A stretch of DNA of 25,903 nt from Candidatus Dojkabacteria bacterium. Its GTDB lineage: Bacteria > Patescibacteriota > Dojkabacteria > SC72 > JAHDCA01. The translations under genes and the position numbers were made by a program. The notes under the pieces were generated by a model, which saw only the letters and a list, made by a program, of their open reading frames with translations, searched no databases and was not told the origin of the DNA. Location of the stretch: positions 1 to 25,903 of the forward strand of contig JAHDCA010000002.1 of the NCBI GenBank assembly GCA_020630115.1, written 5' to 3'. Positions within the stretch are counted from its first letter, which is position 1, and each line of letters begins with the position of its first letter. Shown piece by piece: positions 1 through 7,672 of the stretch.

Positions 1-1
1 A

Positions 2-460
2 ATATTTACGCTAAGAAGCGAAATCACAACTAAACAAAATATCCTAGAGAAGCTCGAAAATAAAATCGACAACACAGTAAACCTTAGAGAACAGAAAGAC
101 CAGAATCTTCTAACATTTCAAAAAATGGAAAAATTATTCCCAAGAGATAAAAACTTCAGTTTAATGATGAGCAATATCGAAGCCTTAGCTAACAAGTATG
201 ATTACGAAGTTAAAAGCATGGGATTCACAGAGAACACAGAAAATCTAGATCTGGACCTCAATCATCTTGCACCAACTAACCTCAACTTCTCAATCTCTGG
301 AAGCCAACAAAATCTTGTACCGTTCATGCAAGAGCTAGAGTCATTCCCTAATTCACCAACAATTAGACAAGTCAGTTTCACAAATGAAACAGATGAAAAT
401 GGAAGGAAATTCTACTCACTGGGAGTACTAATTTATCATAACGAAGCATCTAATGAATAG
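2..460 (+). CDS. PilO-like type IV pilus assembly protein (5' partial)
   Basis: The reading frame is open from the window edge, so the true start lies outside; the first internal ATG (125) is not taken as the start. The visible 152 residues begin with a charged heptad-like stretch (about residues 10-40), as in the PilO coiled coil. An alpha/beta domain follows, with a segment resembling the PilO ferredoxin-like fold (phenylalanine/leucine-rich 'VPFMQELESFP' followed by an 'IRQVSF' strand). PilO-family proteins form the inner-membrane alignment complex of the type IV pilus with PilN and PilM. The next gene overlaps it by 8 nt, so they are probably co-translated. The family call rests on motif and architecture reading only; a generic coiled-coil envelope protein is the alternative. 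Confidence 0.6.
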   Translation: MFTLRSEITTKQNILEKLENKIDNTVNLREQKDQNLLTFQKMEKLFPRDKNFSLMMSNIEALANKYDYEVKSMGFTENTENLDLDLNHLAPTNLNFSISGSQQNLVPFMQELESFPNSPTIRQVSFTNETDENGRKFYSLGVLIYHNEASNE

Positions 461-686
461 TCTTTTGGGAAAAGCAAAATTTATCGTAATCCTTTTGGGT
501 ATACTTGTTGTGGCGTGGGCTTTTATAACAATTTACGATAACCAAGCTAATGTTGAGCTTAATCCTTCTGCTCAGAGTTTAAGCACCCCTATCACAGGCT
601 CATTTGACCTTGAAACAATCAATAATCTTGAATCCTCAATGGATGAAAATCTTTACGTACCAGTGGAAAGGTTTATTGAGAATTAA
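453..686 (+). CDS. small single-pass membrane protein, pilus operon
   Basis: A 77-residue protein whose ATG overlaps the end of the PilO-like gene by 8 nt. It has one hydrophobic segment (about residues 8-27) after a short basic N-terminus, then a polar extracytoplasmic tail with no cysteine. I do not recognise the family. Its position directly behind a PilO-like gene and its topology fit a small accessory subunit of the pilus assembly complex (a PilP-like place in the operon), but that is inference from context. No Shine-Dalgarno sequence precedes the start, so translation probably depends on coupling to the upstream gene. It is the last gene before a bidirectional terminator. Confidence 0.55.
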   Translation: MNSLLGKAKFIVILLGILVVAWAFITIYDNQANVELNPSAQSLSTPITGSFDLETINNLESSMDENLYVPVERFIEN

Positions 687-697
687 TAAAAATAAAA

Positions 698-720
698 GAG
701 GGCTAATTATATTAGCCCTC
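698..720. terminator. bidirectional intrinsic terminator
   Basis: A perfect 10-bp stem (698-707 with 711-720) with a 3-nt loop sits between two convergent genes. On the minus strand it is followed by a T-rich run (RNA of TTTTATTTTTATT type), so it is a strong terminator for the sigma factor gene. On the plus strand no T-tract follows, so it is weaker for the pilus operon. Confidence 0.85.
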
Positions 721-746
721 CCTTGATAGTAAAAGTTCTTCTCAAA

Positions 747-1838
747 CTACATCATCTTAATATAGTCTTCCAAGCTTTTACTCAAAGATTTCTCCTTAAG
801 CTTCTTTAAAGCCTTTGCTTCAATCTGCCTAATTCTTTCTCGAGTAACTCCAAATTCTTTACCGACTTCTTCAAGTGTTCTTGTAACACCATCATCAAGC
901 CCAAACCTTAAAGCAAGAACCCTTTTTTCCCTATCCTGCAAAGTATCAATGATCTCGTGCATTTGATTCTTAAGATAAGCTGTTACAGCTATCTGTTCTG
1001 GAGTCTCTGAGCCCTCATCAGGCAAGATATCCTGCAGAGTGTTATCTTTCTCCTCACCAATAGGTGTTGCTAGGGATGAAGGGTTTTGGGAGATCTTCAT
1101 AATCTCAGCAACCTTACTTACTTCAATATCCATTTCTTGAGCGATCTGTTCGTGAGTTGGCTTCTTACCAAGTCTCGCAGTCAAGACTGCCTGAGTCTTA
1201 TTGAACTTATTAATTGTTTCTATCATATGAACAGGAATACGAATCGTCCTTGCCTGATCAGCAATAGCCCTTGTGATAGCCTGCCTGATCCACCAAGTAG
1301 CATAAGTTGAGAACTTAAACCCCTTTGTGTAATCAAACTTCTCAACTGCTTTCATTAGACCGATGTTTCCTTCTTGGATCAAATCTAACATATCAAGCCC
1401 TCTTTTAGCATACTTCTTAGCTATACTTACTACCAACCTCAAGTTAGCAGTTATTAAAAGCTGAACAGCTTCTTGATCACCTTTTTCAATTCTCTTAGCA
1501 AGTATTACCTCTTCCTCTGCAATCAAAAGTGGGATTTTACCTATCTCGTGTAGATAGGATCTAATTGCATCTGTTGAAATTGTTGATTGGATTGTTTTAA
1601 GTATCCGAATCTTCCTCTCAAGTGTCAATTGCTCTTCAGTTACACCATCTTCAGCTTTCTCAGGCTCAAGTACTTCAACCTCTTCTTCTTGTAGCCTTGC
1701 AAACAATTGATATAAAGTTGGTAAGTCATCCTCAATATTAGGAATAACAAGCATTATCTCATCTTGCGTTAAAAATCCTTGTGCAACACCTAACTTTACT
1801 AGATCTTCTATTAATTGCTCTTTCTTTTTACTAGCCAT
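747..1838 (-). CDS. rpoD: RNA polymerase primary sigma factor (RpoD/SigA)
   Basis: This 363-residue sigma-70 family protein directs RNA polymerase to housekeeping promoters. A short region 1.1-like N-terminus (about 5-50) is followed by region 1.2 (about 88-120) and region 2 (125-195), which contains the DLIQEGNIGL core-binding motif and the aromatic FSTYATWWIRQAI DNA-melting helix. Region 3 (205-280) and region 4 (290-355) follow, the latter with the TRERIRQIEAKAL helix-turn-helix for the -35 element. The length fits Gram-positive SigA rather than the longer proteobacterial RpoD. All expected core and promoter-binding elements are present, so it should be the vegetative sigma factor. The gene is monocistronic, with its own terminator at 698-720 and a promoter facing the zinc-ribbon gene. 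Confidence 0.96.
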   Translation of the reverse strand: MASKKKEQLIEDLVKLGVAQGFLTQDEIMLVIPNIEDDLPTLYQLFARLQEEEVEVLEPEKAEDGVTEEQLTLERKIRILKTIQSTISTDAIRSYLHEIGKIPLLIAEEEVILAKRIEKGDQEAVQLLITANLRLVVSIAKKYAKRGLDMLDLIQEGNIGLMKAVEKFDYTKGFKFSTYATWWIRQAITRAIADQARTIRIPVHMIETINKFNKTQAVLTARLGKKPTHEQIAQEMDIEVSKVAEIMKISQNPSSLATPIGEEKDNTLQDILPDEGSETPEQIAVTAYLKNQMHEIIDTLQDREKRVLALRFGLDDGVTRTLEEVGKEFGVTRERIRQIEAKALKKLKEKSLSKSLEDYIKMM

Positions 1839-1849
1839 TTGTACGCTTA

Positions 1850-1858
1850 TGCTATAAT
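1850..1858 (+). promoter_or_regulatory. extended -10 promoter of zinc-ribbon gene, leaderless
   Basis: TGCTATAAT (TGn extended -10 plus a consensus hexamer, 1853-1858) ends 7 nt before the ATG at 1866. Transcription would begin at or next to the start codon, so the mRNA is predicted to be leaderless. Confidence 0.6.
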
Positions 1859-1886
1859 TTTATATATGTTTAGACGTTCGCATCAA
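1859..1886 (-). promoter_or_regulatory. rpoD promoter (-35 TTGATG, -10 TATAAA)
   Basis: On the minus strand TTGATG (1886-1881) is separated by 16 bp from TATAAA (1864-1859), about 20 nt upstream of the rpoD ATG. It overlaps the start region of the divergent zinc-ribbon gene. No Shine-Dalgarno sequence is seen in the short leader. Confidence 0.5.
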
Positions 1887-2246
1887 GATAACAATAGGAA
1901 TAAAACTTCTAAGAAAGGTCCTCAAAAGCCCGAGGATAAGGCTAAGTTTTATTTAGATTCTATTGCTAACTTTTGTGATAAATGCGGCACTGCCTATACT
2001 ACTAATGATGTTAAAGTTATCCAAGATAACGGTTTCAACGCGATTATACACTTTTCATGCTCAAAATGTAAGGCGACGAATGTCGCAAGCTTCCTAAAGC
2101 CAGTTGGGATGAGTAGCAGAATGCCAATAAACAGTGACTTGGACACATCGGAACTAAAGAAATTTGCTGAACTTGAGGCGATTGATTCTGATGATGTTAT
2201 AGAGGCAGATACTGTACTCTTTGAAGAAGATTCACCAACACTTTAA
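1866..2246 (+). CDS. zinc-ribbon protein of unknown function
   Basis: A 126-residue protein with a basic, low-complexity N-terminus (residues 1-27). It has a zinc-ribbon pair, C37-x2-C40 and C65-x2-C68, about 25 residues apart and embedded in beta-rich sequence, then an acidic C-terminal tail. The frame is open further upstream, but the ATG at 1866 is preferred: it follows a consensus -10 by 7 nt and avoids overlap with the divergent sigma factor gene. The four cysteines probably bind one zinc ion, as in nucleic-acid-binding or protein-binding ribbons. No enzymatic domain is visible. Its position next to rpoD suggests, weakly, a transcription- or translation-related role. Confidence 0.75.
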   Translation: MFRRSHQDNNRNKTSKKGPQKPEDKAKFYLDSIANFCDKCGTAYTTNDVKVIQDNGFNAIIHFSCSKCKATNVASFLKPVGMSSRMPINSDLDTSELKKFAELEAIDSDDVIEADTVLFEEDSPTL

Positions 2247-2296
2247 AACAACCCCCTGTAGAGATCGAATATAGAATGTAAGTATAAAACCAGATG

Positions 2297-5200
2297 TTAG
2301 AACTCCCACTTAATAACTTTCGTAAGATCTGTCTTAAGATCTAATGTTCCCTCAAGCTTATTACCATTAACTGTTAATTCCTGATTATCAGTTATACTCC
2401 AAAATTCTGGATGTGTAATTGTTAGATTCAATTTATCCTCATTAGTACCAGGTTGTTTAAACATTCTTAAATCTAACTCGCCGAAATTATCATTTGAACT
2501 AAACGGTAAGTAACTAGATTGATTATCTAATTTGTATTGAATGTCTAATTGATTTCCTTGACCAGCAGGAACATTGAACCAACCTGCAATCTCTAATCGA
2601 TCAGTCAATTTATTAGTTGAATACCTCCCTTCTTCAAAACCTGTTACAGTTTGGATCTGAGCATTCAAAGGTAGATACAGCCTTAAATAATTAACGTAAT
2701 CACCCTCTGGGTAAGTATTTGAAACCGAATTATTTTTGAGATCTAACCTGTAAGAGTAATTTATCTCTTGAGGCCCTACGATATCTAAGTTCAATGTATG
2801 GACACGATCTAAGAAGAAGTTGGCTTTGTTTGCCCCCCAGTTCCATTCGACGATTGCTGGAGTAGCTAAGGATTTCTTCGAGATGTTACCGTCCCAACCT
2901 TTACTAATTATGAACTCTTGGGCTTGAGAATTTTTCAGATTTAGGAGTATATGCTTCTGATCTAAACTTTGCGACATCACTTCGCTTAAGTCTTGAAGGT
3001 CATTAATATTCAATGAGAAAAACCTATTCATAACTACTTGAACTAACTCTTTAGTAAAATCTGATTTCAATGATGACCCTGGAGTAAACTCGTTATGGAT
3101 CTCAAATATCTTAGTATAGATATTATCTTGATCTATCAACTCTCCATTTACCTCTACCCCACCCCATTTGTTAAGCAACAATTGTAAGAATGTCACGTCA
3201 ACAGCTATCACACCATCTACAGAACCTACCTTACCTGACTCAACAAGTAACTTTTCGGCGTCTAAGGCTACGTCACTAAACTCAGGATCCCAATTAGCCA
3301 AAGAGAATGTCCAATTGTTGATCGCTAAGGCATCACCCATATCTGCTGGTGGAACTTGCGTCTCTCCATTATTATTGGAAGGTAAGAGCAAGCCATCAAT
3401 ATTGTATACATCTCCAACTTCGATTCCACCTCTGACTCTTCCTCTTTCTATTGAGATTATTCCGTAACTTGATAACCATCCTCCTGAACTTCTTAATTCT
3501 GTTGGATTCTGAAAAAGCACTAAATATCTCTGCCTTTCTTCTAAGCCTAATAACTGTGGCAAGTAAATTAGCATCTTTGATATAGGATCGACTTGTTCAA
3601 TTGTATTGGAGTTGAAATTCTTCATATCAACAATATATTTTTGAACAAAACCAGGGAAGGCTTCAGTGTCAGTACTTTCAATTATTGCTGAACCTTCATT
3701 TATATCTCGAAGAGCTAGAAGTATCTCCCCACTTGTACTATCAAGTTCTTGTAGTTCTTGAGTATATTCTCTAGTTTGCGTTGTTTGAACTCCTAAACCT
3801 GCTACATCGAAGGCCTTAACATACTCCTGCAATGGACTCACCCAGTCTAACATCTGATTACCACCTCCAGCGATCTGCTCTGCTGCGTATACAAGATTAT
3901 TAAGTTCAAAATGTAAATCTTCTTGTCCAGTAATATTAGCAAGCCAGCCAAGTTGTGAGACACTCCAATTTATATTTGAAAGATGATTCTCAGATCTGCT
4001 TATCTGAGTTGTTGCATCGTCAAATTCAAGATTTGCAATAGAAGTTTGTGCGTTCTTTAGATTGAAGTAAACTACTGTACCTGAAACTAATCCAACAAGC
4101 ATCGGTGCTATTAAAAAGTAAAAGATCACACCAAGTAGAATTGCAATTGCACTTACCCTGAGAATACTCAAGGATCTTACAAAACCTGTTAGTCTGGAAC
4201 TAGTGTTACTAAACCAACCAAAGATCTTTCCAAAAGGACTTGATATCGCATAAACTATTTCACCAAACTTCGTTCTAACTATAATCGGTTTAGCCTGAGA
4301 AAGCGGAACCTGCTTATCACTAAGGTCTTTCTGTCTTTTTCGATATTTCTCTAACTCTTGATCAAAATCATAATGCTCTGACTGGTTAAATTTCCAAGCC
4401 TTATTATTCTCTTTATACAAAAAAGACATAAGATTTCCGAGCATTAACTCTAACGGAACCTTCTGAGACCACCCATACTCAGTAGCATTAGGAGCAGGGA
4501 CATATTGAGAATAAAGTACTTCATGTTTATCACCTTCCTCAAATTTTATGTTCCTAGCATCAATATCAAGTTCAAGTAACTTATATGCTATAGAAAGAGA
4601 TGTGTAATCATGATTATTCGCTAAAGTAATAACCTCACCTGCAACCTTACGATCAAATGTTAATTTCACAAGTCCATAGACTGCGTCTTCAACATCAATA
4701 ACATAATGAGTTTTAAGACCTTCCCCACGAATATTTATTGAATTACCTTTAACTGAGGACTTCAAGATATCCAGAAGCTCATCATCTTGCAATGGTAAGA
4801 ATCCTTCACCTAAAACTTCTCCTATCCTTACAATCCTAGCATTCAAGTTGTTTTTATCATGATATTCAGCAGTAACCGTTTCAACATACTTTTGAAGTTC
4901 ATGCTTACTATAACCTTCCGGCTTTATATAAGATGTACTCGATAGTAATTGAGAGTATTTCTGATGTAGATATACTGTTGAGACCAATGAGAATTTTGCA
5001 TCGTACTTAACAGCCGCATTTAAGACTTCGCTCAACCTATTTGACTCAGTCAAAAATTCTTTGCTATCCAGACTATCCCTGGAGGATATATAGTTGTTAA
5101 ATAAGTAAAAGACATAATCAATCCTCTTTATGTTATCAAAGAGCCCTTGACTACCTTCTTGATCAACAAAGTCTACATCCTTCAGCGACTTTAATTTCTT

Positions 5201-5377
5201 TACATATGGCTTTGTAAATTTATCGAAAGTATCAAGAACAATAACCTTATTACCTTGATCAGAGAGAGTCTTAGCTAATTCGTAACCAATCTGGTTTGCA
5301 CCATGATAAAGTAATGATATAAGGGTCTGAGTTTTAATCTTTTCAAATGTTTTTTGCGTTGTTGTTTTTTTAGCCAT
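2297..5377 (-). CDS. NAD-epimerase-like / DUF4012 fusion membrane protein
   Basis: A large envelope protein of about 1026 residues. Residues 20-330 resemble an extended short-chain dehydrogenase (sugar-nucleotide epimerase type) but look degenerate. The nucleotide loop reads HGANQIG, where the family has GxxGxxG, and the YxxxK pair is lost because the lysine of 'GYSK' has Glu at K-4. A basic linker leads to a membrane segment (about 409-437), a helical stalk (440-600), a DUF4012 core (about 615-790; 'NPTELRSSGGWLSSYG') and a C-terminal beta-rich part. The segment 'VDGVIAVDVTFLQLLL..WGGVEV' resembles LytR-CpsA-Psr proteins, so a role in attaching or tethering envelope polysaccharide is possible. 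The start is taken at ATG 5377; a TTG two codons upstream directly abuts the stop of the preceding PEGA gene, with which it forms an operon. Confidence 0.85.
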   Translation of the reverse strand: MAKKTTTQKTFEKIKTQTLISLLYHGANQIGYELAKTLSDQGNKVIVLDTFDKFTKPYVKKLKSLKDVDFVDQEGSQGLFDNIKRIDYVFYLFNNYISSRDSLDSKEFLTESNRLSEVLNAAVKYDAKFSLVSTVYLHQKYSQLLSSTSYIKPEGYSKHELQKYVETVTAEYHDKNNLNARIVRIGEVLGEGFLPLQDDELLDILKSSVKGNSINIRGEGLKTHYVIDVEDAVYGLVKLTFDRKVAGEVITLANNHDYTSLSIAYKLLELDIDARNIKFEEGDKHEVLYSQYVPAPNATEYGWSQKVPLELMLGNLMSFLYKENNKAWKFNQSEHYDFDQELEKYRKRQKDLSDKQVPLSQAKPIIVRTKFGEIVYAISSPFGKIFGWFSNTSSRLTGFVRSLSILRVSAIAILLGVIFYFLIAPMLVGLVSGTVVYFNLKNAQTSIANLEFDDATTQISRSENHLSNINWSVSQLGWLANITGQEDLHFELNNLVYAAEQIAGGGNQMLDWVSPLQEYVKAFDVAGLGVQTTQTREYTQELQELDSTSGEILLALRDINEGSAIIESTDTEAFPGFVQKYIVDMKNFNSNTIEQVDPISKMLIYLPQLLGLEERQRYLVLFQNPTELRSSGGWLSSYGIISIERGRVRGGIEVGDVYNIDGLLLPSNNNGETQVPPADMGDALAINNWTFSLANWDPEFSDVALDAEKLLVESGKVGSVDGVIAVDVTFLQLLLNKWGGVEVNGELIDQDNIYTKIFEIHNEFTPGSSLKSDFTKELVQVVMNRFFSLNINDLQDLSEVMSQSLDQKHILLNLKNSQAQEFIISKGWDGNISKKSLATPAIVEWNWGANKANFFLDRVHTLNLDIVGPQEINYSYRLDLKNNSVSNTYPEGDYVNYLRLYLPLNAQIQTVTGFEEGRYSTNKLTDRLEIAGWFNVPAGQGNQLDIQYKLDNQSSYLPFSSNDNFGELDLRMFKQPGTNEDKLNLTITHPEFWSITDNQELTVNGNKLEGTLDLKTDLTKVIKWEF

Positions 5378-5383
5378 GCTCAA

Positions 5384-6022
5384 TTATAAGTTTATAGGAA
5401 TTGGTAATAGATTGCTTTCAATTTCAGTATTGTAACCCTCATTAATGGTTAGCTCAATTTCCAAGTCATCATACCCTGAGGCTTCAAATCGGATTTTATA
5501 AAGAGCAGGTAATAATTCATATCGTACCATTGGAGTCGACCCTACCTCTCTACCATCGATGAACACTTTTGTAGTCTCAGGCTTAGTATTAATTGTTAGA
5601 TAACCTACTCCATCTCTAGCGACTTTATTCTTTGATGTTGTAGCGGCGTACCCGATAAAACTATCATTAGGTACGATCTCGGCAACCACAGTCCCAGTAG
5701 TACCTTCTTCAATATCTAAAGTAAAGAACTGAGGTTGATAAGCCCCAACGATTTCACTCTCTCTAGCAATTTCTACTTTGTATATCCCAGGAGATAAATC
5801 TTGAATCTGAACAGGGGTTGAACCGTGATCTTGATTATTAACCTTAACTGAAAGCTCAGGTGTATTAGGCATTGAAAGCACCTCGATTTGTGAGTTATTA
5901 GTAAACTCTTTGAAGTACGGTAGTTGATCTCTAAATGAATTGAAAGGTACAAAGATTAGAAATATCGAAATGCCAAAAAGGATTAAAAATACAATGAGTG
6001 AGATCCTTATGTACTTATTCAT
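5384..6022 (-). CDS. membrane-anchored PEGA-domain protein
   Basis: A 212-residue protein with an N-terminal membrane anchor (about residues 5-27) and two extracytoplasmic PEGA-type beta domains. The first is at about 48-95 (VKVNNQDHGSTPVQIQDLSPG pattern), the second at about 140-200 (FIDGREVGSTPMVRYELLPA pattern, then 'ASGYDDLEIEL'). PEGA domains are small surface beta folds often found in S-layer-like or envelope proteins. The stop codon directly abuts the next gene, the epimerase-DUF4012 fusion, so the two are almost certainly co-expressed and may work at the same envelope site. The promoter is a TATAAT 5 nt before the ATG, so the message is predicted to be leaderless. Confidence 0.85.
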   Translation of the reverse strand: MNKYIRISLIVFLILFGISIFLIFVPFNSFRDQLPYFKEFTNNSQIEVLSMPNTPELSVKVNNQDHGSTPVQIQDLSPGIYKVEIARESEIVGAYQPQFFTLDIEEGTTGTVVAEIVPNDSFIGYAATTSKNKVARDGVGYLTINTKPETTKVFIDGREVGSTPMVRYELLPALYKIRFEASGYDDLEIELTINEGYNTEIESNLLPIPINL

Positions 6023-6027
6023 ATTAT

Positions 6028-6033
6028 ATTATA
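6028..6033 (-). promoter_or_regulatory. -10 box of the PEGA/DUF4012 operon, leaderless
   Basis: TATAAT on the minus strand ends 5 nt before the ATG at 6022, so transcription would start on or beside the start codon. A second TATAAT copy lies at 6028-6023, sharing base 6028. The divergent ung gene starts 37 bp away. Confidence 0.55.
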
Positions 6034-6059
6034 CTCAAAAGTATTATTTTAAAAAGCTT

Positions 6060-6716
6060 ATGCAAACGTTTATGACTTGGGACAAATTATTAAAGCATTT
6101 CAAAGCAAAACCTGAGTATAAGATGCTAATTAAAAATGTCGAAAAAGAATATAATAGTTCGAACTGTTTCCCTGAATTCACAAATATTTTTAAAGCACTA
6201 GAGCTTACTACTCCTGACAACCTCAAAGTAATTATAATCGGTCAAGACCCTTACCACAAAGCTGGTCAAGCTATGGGTTTGAGCTTCTCAATCCCTAACG
6301 GTAATAAAATGCAACCATCCCTTAGAAATATATTCAAAGAATTAAAAGATGACATTGATATTGTTAGACATCAAACTGATCTTTCAGATTGGGCAAAGCA
6401 AGGAGTCCTATTACTAAATACTTCACTTACTGTAAGAGAGAATGAACCAAACACGCACAAAGATATAGGATGGGAAATTTATACTTCAGAGGTCATTAAA
6501 CGAATCTCATCATACAAGAGGAATATCGTTTTCATACTTTGGGGAAATCACGCACAAGAATACGAAAAATATATCCAAGATGCCAACAATCATTTCGTAA
6601 TAAAATCAAGCCACCCCTCTCCTTTCTCAGCTCATAAATCATTTCTAGGAAGCAAACCCTTTAGTAAAACCAATTCTTTCTTAATTTCGAAAAATATTAA
6701 AACTATCAACTGGTAA
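6060..6716 (+). CDS. ung: uracil-DNA glycosylase, family 1
   Basis: Removes uracil from DNA in base-excision repair. The 218-residue form from ATG 6060 carries the whole family-1 signature: the water-activating loop GQDPYH (61-66, catalytic Asp63), LLLNTSLTV (117-125), WGNHAQ (161-166) and the HPSPFSAH leucine-loop motif (185-192, catalytic His185). The length matches bacterial Ung (about 220 residues). The frame continues upstream to 5940, but that extension would overlap the divergent PEGA gene and lacks Ung similarity; ATG 6072 is a second possible start. A TATTAT hexamer at 6042-6047 could be the -10, giving a leader of only a few nucleotides. The gene is convergent with the small gene at 6724, 7 nt away. 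Confidence 0.95.
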   Translation: MQTFMTWDKLLKHFKAKPEYKMLIKNVEKEYNSSNCFPEFTNIFKALELTTPDNLKVIIIGQDPYHKAGQAMGLSFSIPNGNKMQPSLRNIFKELKDDIDIVRHQTDLSDWAKQGVLLLNTSLTVRENEPNTHKDIGWEIYTSEVIKRISSYKRNIVFILWGNHAQEYEKYIQDANNHFVIKSSHPSPFSAHKSFLGSKPFSKTNSFLISKNIKTINW

Positions 6717-6723
6717 CCTGAGA

Positions 6724-6966
6724 TTAACCACCGAAGAAAACGCTACCTCCAGAACAACCACAACATAGTGTAAACACCAAAGTAACGCCGATGGCCATTA
6801 TCAAGAAACTCCTATCTCTCTGAGATAAATCAAAGTTAAAGAAGTTGTTAGTATTAAAAGATGATGCTTGAGCACTCCTAGTTTGAGAATTTGGTTTAGC
6901 CTTGGAAGATGACTTCTTAGTAGCTTTAAAGCTGTCAACTTTTTTAGCTTTCTTTACTGTTGCCAT
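6724..6966 (-). CDS. small basic protein with C-terminal membrane segment
   Basis: An 80-residue protein. The first 48 residues are lysine-, serine- and alanine-rich and probably disordered, resembling the basic tails of nucleic-acid-binding proteins. Residues about 54-70 form one hydrophobic segment, and the end is a short Cys/Gly-rich tail (CCGCSGGS). I do not recognise a family. It starts inside the 3' end of the methyltransferase gene, with a 23-nt overlap in another frame and no Shine-Dalgarno sequence, so translational coupling is likely. A tail-anchored protein whose cytoplasmic basic tail binds RNA, DNA or acidic lipids fits the composition, but this is inference. Confidence 0.6.
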   Translation of the reverse strand: MATVKKAKKVDSFKATKKSSSKAKPNSQTRSAQASSFNTNNFFNFDLSQRDRSFLIMAIGVTLVFTLCCGCSGGSVFFGG

Positions 6967-7654
6967 TTGTTTTTTGCAAGATTAAATAGTAATTAAGTTT
7001 ACCAGATTTCCCATCTGATCTAAAACTTTCAATTTTATATCCTTTAGCTCTAAGTATCTCTTCGACCTCCAGTATCTCTTCATCACTGAAGAAGTGACAG
7101 AACCTTTCGGATTCAACACCTCTTTTCCAAGTATTAATATAATCATCACCTGAAAACTTTCCACTGGTTTCCAGGGTTTTCCCCAACTTTGATCGACCTG
7201 TCCACATCGTAACCACAACATACCCACCTTCTACACATAGTTTTCCACACTCATCAATAAAATCTACCCTCTGCTGAAAGTCCGGAATATGATGGATAAC
7301 CCCAAAGGCAACAACGGTGTCAAATTTCTCGATTGGCCACTTGTCATTAAACATATCCCAACTTTCAAAAACATACCTTTCATCGAAAAACTCCTTAGCT
7401 TGATTGATCCACTTAGTAGCGAAATCCAAACCAAGAAACCTACTTGGTTTAGTGCCATTCTTAAGCAGGTAATTAAGAAACCTCCCATTACCACAACCAA
7501 TATCAACTACTGTCTTCCCAACTACTTCCATCCTCATAAGCGCAGCCCAACCATCCCAGGAAGCATCTATAGAAAGATGCGAACTATTATTGACTTCAAA
7601 GATTTTATTATAGAAATTTTTATTAATTTCATTAAATTCGTCGTTTTCTAGCAT
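6944..7654 (-). CDS. Trm9/ALKBH8-like SAM-dependent tRNA methyltransferase
   Basis: A 236-residue class I methyltransferase. The SAM-binding motif I is DIGCGNGRFL (51-60), the acidic motif II is 'FLGLDFA' (73-79), and motif IV is AFGVIHHIP (116-124). Three features match the Trm9/ALKBH8 methyltransferase family: 'NKNFYNKIFE' near the start, the double His after motif IV followed by a conserved Arg (Q127-R129 region), and ERFCHFF (183-189), which aligns with the RYYHLY/RYYHVF signature. A 'DDYINTWK' block precedes it, where Trm9 has an aspartate-to-Trp stretch. Trm9 methylates cm5U34 in tRNA to mcm5U34, after Elp3 chemistry. The elp3 gene starts 18 bp away on the other strand. A generic small-molecule methyltransferase remains possible. 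Confidence 0.75.
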   Translation of the reverse strand: MLENDEFNEINKNFYNKIFEVNNSSHLSIDASWDGWAALMRMEVVGKTVVDIGCGNGRFLNYLLKNGTKPSRFLGLDFATKWINQAKEFFDERYVFESWDMFNDKWPIEKFDTVVAFGVIHHIPDFQQRVDFIDECGKLCVEGGYVVVTMWTGRSKLGKTLETSGKFSGDDYINTWKRGVESERFCHFFSDEEILEVEEILRAKGYKIESFRSDGKSGKLNYYLILQKTNGNSKES

Positions 7655-7672
7655 AGTGTATTATAATCCAAT
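7655..7672. promoter_or_regulatory. 18-bp bidirectional promoter with shared palindromic -10
   Basis: The palindrome ATTATAAT (7660-7667) contains a TATAAT on each strand: 7662-7667 on plus and 7665-7660 on minus. Each ends exactly 5 nt before a start codon, GTG 7673 (elp3) and ATG 7654 (methyltransferase). Both transcripts are predicted to be leaderless. RNA polymerase could not occupy both directions at once. Confidence 0.7.

Noticed and set aside
1866..2246. Zinc-ribbon protein as a Trm112-like partner of the Trm9-like enzyme
   Set aside because: It has a C-x2-C/C-x2-C ribbon in a different arrangement and a long acidic tail, and lies about 5 kb away; no Trm112 pattern is visible.
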